Shown here piece after piece: positions 6,277 through 8,628 of a stretch of DNA of 8,628 bases. Location of the stretch: positions 1 through 8,628 of the forward strand of contig SLOS01000174.1 in the NCBI GenBank assembly GCA_007132365.1. The letters are read 5' to 3'. The position numbers were made by a program, and so were the translations under genes. This DNA is from Bacteroidales bacterium (lineage in GTDB: Bacteria > Bacteroidota > Bacteroidia > Bacteroidales > PUMT01). Position 1 is the first letter of the stretch; each line of letters begins with the position of its first letter. The notes beneath the pieces were generated by a model. The model made no database searches and was not told where the DNA came from. It saw nothing but the letters and a program-made list of their open reading frames with translations.

Positions 6277-7347
6277 ATGGCTTTTATACAGCTAGATAAG
6301 GATAAGTTAAAACATAATTTCGATTTTCTGAATGATCTGTTTGAACATAATAATATAGAGTGGGCAATCGTTACAAAGTTGTTATGTGGAAACAGAACGT
6401 ACCTGAAAGAGGTGATTGATTTGGGTTTAAGGCAGGTTGGTGATTCGAGGATAAGTAACCTGAGGGTTATTAAAAGTATTGATCCCGGCATAGAAACGAT
6501 ATATATCAAACCGCCGGCTAAAAGAGCTTTGCCGTCGGTTGTGAAATATGCCGATATCAGTCTGAATACGGAACTCTATACAATCAATCTGCTGAATGAG
6601 GAGGCAAAGAAACAGGATAAAATCCACAAGATCATTATTATGATCGAAATGGGTGATTTGCGTGAGGGTGTATTGGGTAACAGGCTTGTTGATTTTTACG
6701 GCAGGATTTTTAATCTACCAAACATAGAGGTAATAGGAATAGGCACTAACCTGAACTGCCTGTACGGTATTATGCCCAGTCAGGATAAACTGATACAGCT
6801 GGGCCTTTACAAACAGTTGATTGAGATTAAGTTTAACAGAAAGATTCCCTACGTTTCAGGAGGGTCTTCAGTTACCATACCTCTGCTTGTCAAAAAAATA
6901 TTGCCTGCTTCAGTAGATCATTTCCGCGTGGGTGAAAGTTTGTTTTTTGGTAAGGATCTCTTCACCGAAAAACTGATAAAAGGTATGAAAAACGGTATCT
7001 TCAGATTATATGCCGAGATTATTGAGCTGACGGAAAAACCGATCGTTCCGACGGGTGAGATAGGTTTAAATGTCGCGGGTGAGAAACCTCAGTTTGATGA
7101 AAGAGATCTGGGCAAAAAGAGTTACCGGGCCATTTTGGATTTTGGCCTGCTTGATATAAACATTGACGATCTTGAGCTGACTGACAAAAAGATAACCATC
7201 TCAGGTGCCAGTTCTGACATGATTGTCGTTGATCTCGGAACCAAAAAACCCGGATACAGGGTAGGTGATCTGATTGAGTTCAAACTCAATTATATGGGCA
7301 CCCTTAATATTATGAATTCAAACTACATTGATAAAAAAGTTGTATAA
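6277..7347 (+). CDS. orr: ornithine racemase-like PLP enzyme (alanine/ornithine racemase family)
   Basis: A 356-residue fold III PLP enzyme resembling ornithine racemase (Orr) of anaerobic ornithine degraders such as Clostridium sticklandii rather than classical alanine racemase. Signature blocks are AIVTKLLCGN with PLP lysine K34, GDSRISNL (55-62), DISLNTE (93-99), MGDLREG (125-131), GIGTNLNC (154-161), SGGSS (194-198), FRVGESLFFGK (216-226), PTGEIGLNVAG and SGASSDMIVVDL. The family reaction is L-ornithine to D-ornithine; some relatives take other basic or neutral amino acids, so the substrate here is inferred. It follows the alanine racemase-like gene by 12 bases and precedes a small regulator by 11 bases. 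The other enzymes of oxidative ornithine breakdown (D-ornithine aminomutase, diaminopentanoate dehydrogenase, amino-ketopentanoate thiolase) are not in the window. Base composition is more A/T-rich than the GH130 gene at the left end. Confidence 0.88.
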   Translation: MAFIQLDKDKLKHNFDFLNDLFEHNNIEWAIVTKLLCGNRTYLKEVIDLGLRQVGDSRISNLRVIKSIDPGIETIYIKPPAKRALPSVVKYADISLNTELYTINLLNEEAKKQDKIHKIIIMIEMGDLREGVLGNRLVDFYGRIFNLPNIEVIGIGTNLNCLYGIMPSQDKLIQLGLYKQLIEIKFNRKIPYVSGGSSVTIPLLVKKILPASVDHFRVGESLFFGKDLFTEKLIKGMKNGIFRLYAEIIELTEKPIVPTGEIGLNVAGEKPQFDERDLGKKSYRAILDFGLLDINIDDLELTDKKITISGASSDMIVVDLGTKKPGYRVGDLIEFKLNYMGTLNIMNSNYIDKKVV

Positions 7348-7358
7348 AAAATAGTGAT

Positions 7359-7643
7359 ATGCATGAACAAAGCAAGGATAATATTGTTGAAAAACTGAGC
7401 CCTGACAGGTCAAAGGAAATATTGAATGACAAGGTGAAAATGGCAATTCTCAAAATGCTTAAAAACAAAGGGCCATGTTCATTCGGTGATATAATTCGTG
7501 AGCTGGGTGTTTCACAGCCGGCAGGTACCGGTCATATTCTTGAACTTAAGTTGCTGGGACTGATTGAGAAATCGGCTGATCCACCCAATTTTAACCTTAA
7601 TTCTGACCGGTATGCGCTTTTGATGAAATATCGTGATTCATAA
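7359..7643 (+). CDS. small winged-helix regulator (ArsR-like)
   Basis: A 94-residue protein with one winged-helix domain of ArsR type. After a charged N-terminus, helix 1 is KVKMAILKMLKNKG (about 25-38); the helix-turn-helix is SFGDIIRELGVSQPAGTGHILELKLLGLIEK (41-71); the wing is short (DPPNFNLNSDRY). There is no cysteine pair of the ELCVC metal-sensing type, the only cysteine being C40, so metal sensing is unlikely. The S-Q-P-A start of the recognition helix is typical of ArsR proteins, where S-Q-x-x-x-S-x-H-L is usual; here T57-G58-H59-I60 replaces it. It lies 11 bases after the ornithine racemase-like gene and 43 bases before the sigma factor gene, so it may regulate this operon or the sigma gene. 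Ligand unknown. Confidence 0.8.
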   Translation: MHEQSKDNIVEKLSPDRSKEILNDKVKMAILKMLKNKGPCSFGDIIRELGVSQPAGTGHILELKLLGLIEKSADPPNFNLNSDRYALLMKYRDS

Positions 7644-7654
7644 CCTTTTCTGTA

Positions 7655-7666
7655 ATTATTAATAAT
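7655..7666. promoter_or_regulatory. perfect A/T palindrome ATTATTAATAAT before the sigma gene
   Basis: A perfect 12-bp palindrome in the 43-base gap between the winged-helix gene and the sigma factor gene. It could be the operator of the small regulator next to it. A/T-rich sequence gives such palindromes by chance fairly easily, so support is limited. No TAnnTTTG promoter element is seen in the gap. Confidence 0.3.
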
Positions 7667-7686
7667 CTTCAATTTAATATATATAT

Positions 7687-8547
7687 ATGAGGCAGTTAAA
7701 AATAACAAAATCGATCACTAACCGTGATTCAAATTCTATTGAGAAGTATCTTCAGGAGATAGGCAAAGAGGAACTGATCTCGCCTGAAATGGAGGTGGAA
7801 CTGGCACAGAGGATAAGAAAAGGAGATCAGATAGCACTTGAAAAGATGGTTAAGGCCAACCTGCGGTTTGTGGTATCCGTGGCAAAGCAGTACCAGTTTC
7901 AGGGACTCAGTCTTCCGGATCTCATAAATGAGGGGAATCTTGGACTGATTAAGGCAGCAACAAAGTTTGATGAGACCAAGGGTTTTAAATTTATTTCATA
8001 TGCCGTATGGTGGATCCGTCAATCAATTCTGCAGGCGATCTCCGAGCAGGCAAGGGTAGTCAGGCTGCCACTTAACCAGGTCGGCTCCCTTGGGAAAATA
8101 CACAAGATAAGTTCCCGTTTTGAGCAGGAAAATGAGCGTGACCCTTCCACCGAAGAACTTGCAGAGAAGCTTGAAATGTCAAAGGAAAAAGTTGCAGGGA
8201 CACTTAAGCTTAATGGACGCCCTATGTCCTTTGATGCCCCGTTTGTTGACGGGGAGGACAACAGTCTGCTCGATGTGATGGAAAATAAAGATTCTCCGAT
8301 AGCAGATTCAAAACTAATGGTGGACTCCCTTCGCAAGGAGATAGCACGTACTCTCAGTATACTGTCTGAAAAGGAGCGGAATGTGCTTGAATGCTATTTC
8401 GGTCTTGGCAGGCAGGAGATGTCGCTGGAGGCAATCGGTGAGGAGCTGGGGCTTACCAAGGAACGCACAAGACAGATAAAAGAGAAGGCCCTGAAAAGGC
8501 TTCGCCATAAATCCAAGAATAAATTACTCAGGATGTATCTCGGGTGA
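7687..8547 (+). CDS. rpoD: RNA polymerase sigma-70 factor, Bacteroidota primary type
   Basis: A complete 286-residue sigma-70 factor that directs RNA polymerase to promoters. As in Bacteroidota primary sigma factors, region 1.1 is absent and the protein begins MRQLKITKSITNR. Region 1.2 is about 17-48; region 2 covers 52-122, with the core-binding NLRFVVSVAKQY and LSLPDLINEGNLGLIKA and the -10-reading/melting FKFISYAVWWIRQSI (100-114); region 3 is about 130-200 and contains SFDAPFVDGEDNSLLDV, which includes the linker; region 4 is about 215-275 with the helix-turn-helix LEAIGEELGLTKERTRQIKEKA (247-268). At T261 most primary sigma factors have V or I (ERVRQI), and the stretch ECYFGLGRQEMSLEAIGEELG differs somewhat from the commonest Bacteroidota form. 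It may therefore be the housekeeping sigma or a second, close paralogue. It sits 43 bases after a small regulator, with an A/T-rich leader and no clear own promoter. Confidence 0.92.
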   Translation: MRQLKITKSITNRDSNSIEKYLQEIGKEELISPEMEVELAQRIRKGDQIALEKMVKANLRFVVSVAKQYQFQGLSLPDLINEGNLGLIKAATKFDETKGFKFISYAVWWIRQSILQAISEQARVVRLPLNQVGSLGKIHKISSRFEQENERDPSTEELAEKLEMSKEKVAGTLKLNGRPMSFDAPFVDGEDNSLLDVMENKDSPIADSKLMVDSLRKEIARTLSILSEKERNVLECYFGLGRQEMSLEAIGEELGLTKERTRQIKEKALKRLRHKSKNKLLRMYLG

Positions 8548-8586
8548 TGGATTTGTTTTCTTAATCCCGGTCAGGGAGTGCTCATT

Positions 8587-8628
8587 TCTTCAGGTTGATA
8601 ATTACGGGATCTTCAGGCCGATAATTAC
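8587..8628. repeat. two direct copies of a 19-base unit, period 23, running into the window end
   Basis: Positions 8587-8605 and 8610-8628 carry TCTTCAGG-NN-GATAATTAC, with TT in the first copy and CC in the second as the only differences (17 of 19 identical). The four bases between the copies are GGGA. The second copy stops exactly at the window edge, so the array may continue. It lies 40 bases after the sigma gene stop. Confidence 0.6.

Noticed and set aside
8019..8336. A 105-codon open frame on the - strand within the sigma gene
   Set aside because: It lies wholly inside a well-conserved coding gene, is rich in serine as expected for a reverse-frame shadow, and shows no domain.
8587..8628. 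CRISPR array
   Set aside because: The copies are only 19 bases with a 4-base gap, far too short for CRISPR repeats and spacers, and no cas gene is present.

Overview
The window most likely comes from the chromosome of a Bacteroidota bacterium, probably a Bacteroidales or Marinilabiliales relative. The signs are a short primary-type sigma-70 factor with no region 1.1 and the N-terminus MRQLKITKSITNR, a promoter of the Bacteroidota TTTG / TAnnTTTG type, starts preceded by A/T-rich sequence with no clear Shine-Dalgarno, and a GH130 phosphorylase very like the Bacteroides mannosylglucose phosphorylase. Every convincing gene is on the + strand. No rRNA, tRNA, insertion sequence or CRISPR array is visible.

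Region 1 (1-2430) is carbohydrate-related. It holds a GH130 4-O-beta-D-mannosyl-D-glucose phosphorylase and, after a 238-base gap, an exported lipoprotein with a COG1082 sugar isomerase/epimerase TIM barrel. A rho-independent terminator at about 2390-2430 closes the block. Region 2 (2430-3491) holds a MarR-family regulator gene flanked by two non-coding stretches. The second stretch has several short dyads and a near-perfect Bacteroidota promoter reading into region 3.

Region 3 (3492-7643) looks like one tightly packed operon: GNAT acetyltransferase, M20D-type amidohydrolase, alanine racemase-like enzyme, ornithine racemase-like enzyme and a small winged-helix regulator, with gaps of 3 to 22 bases. 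Two different fold-III PLP racemases beside an N-acyl amino acid hydrolase suggest D/L amino acid interconversion. One reading is D-ornithine and D-alanine handling as in the oxidative ornithine pathway, where ornithine racemase makes D-ornithine and the last thiolase step releases D-alanine. The other genes of that pathway are not in this window, so this stays an inference.

Region 4 (7644-8628) holds a complete sigma-70 gene 43 bases after the small regulator, possibly read from the same transcript. The window ends inside two direct copies of a 19-base unit with a 23-base period, which may be the start of a longer tandem array.
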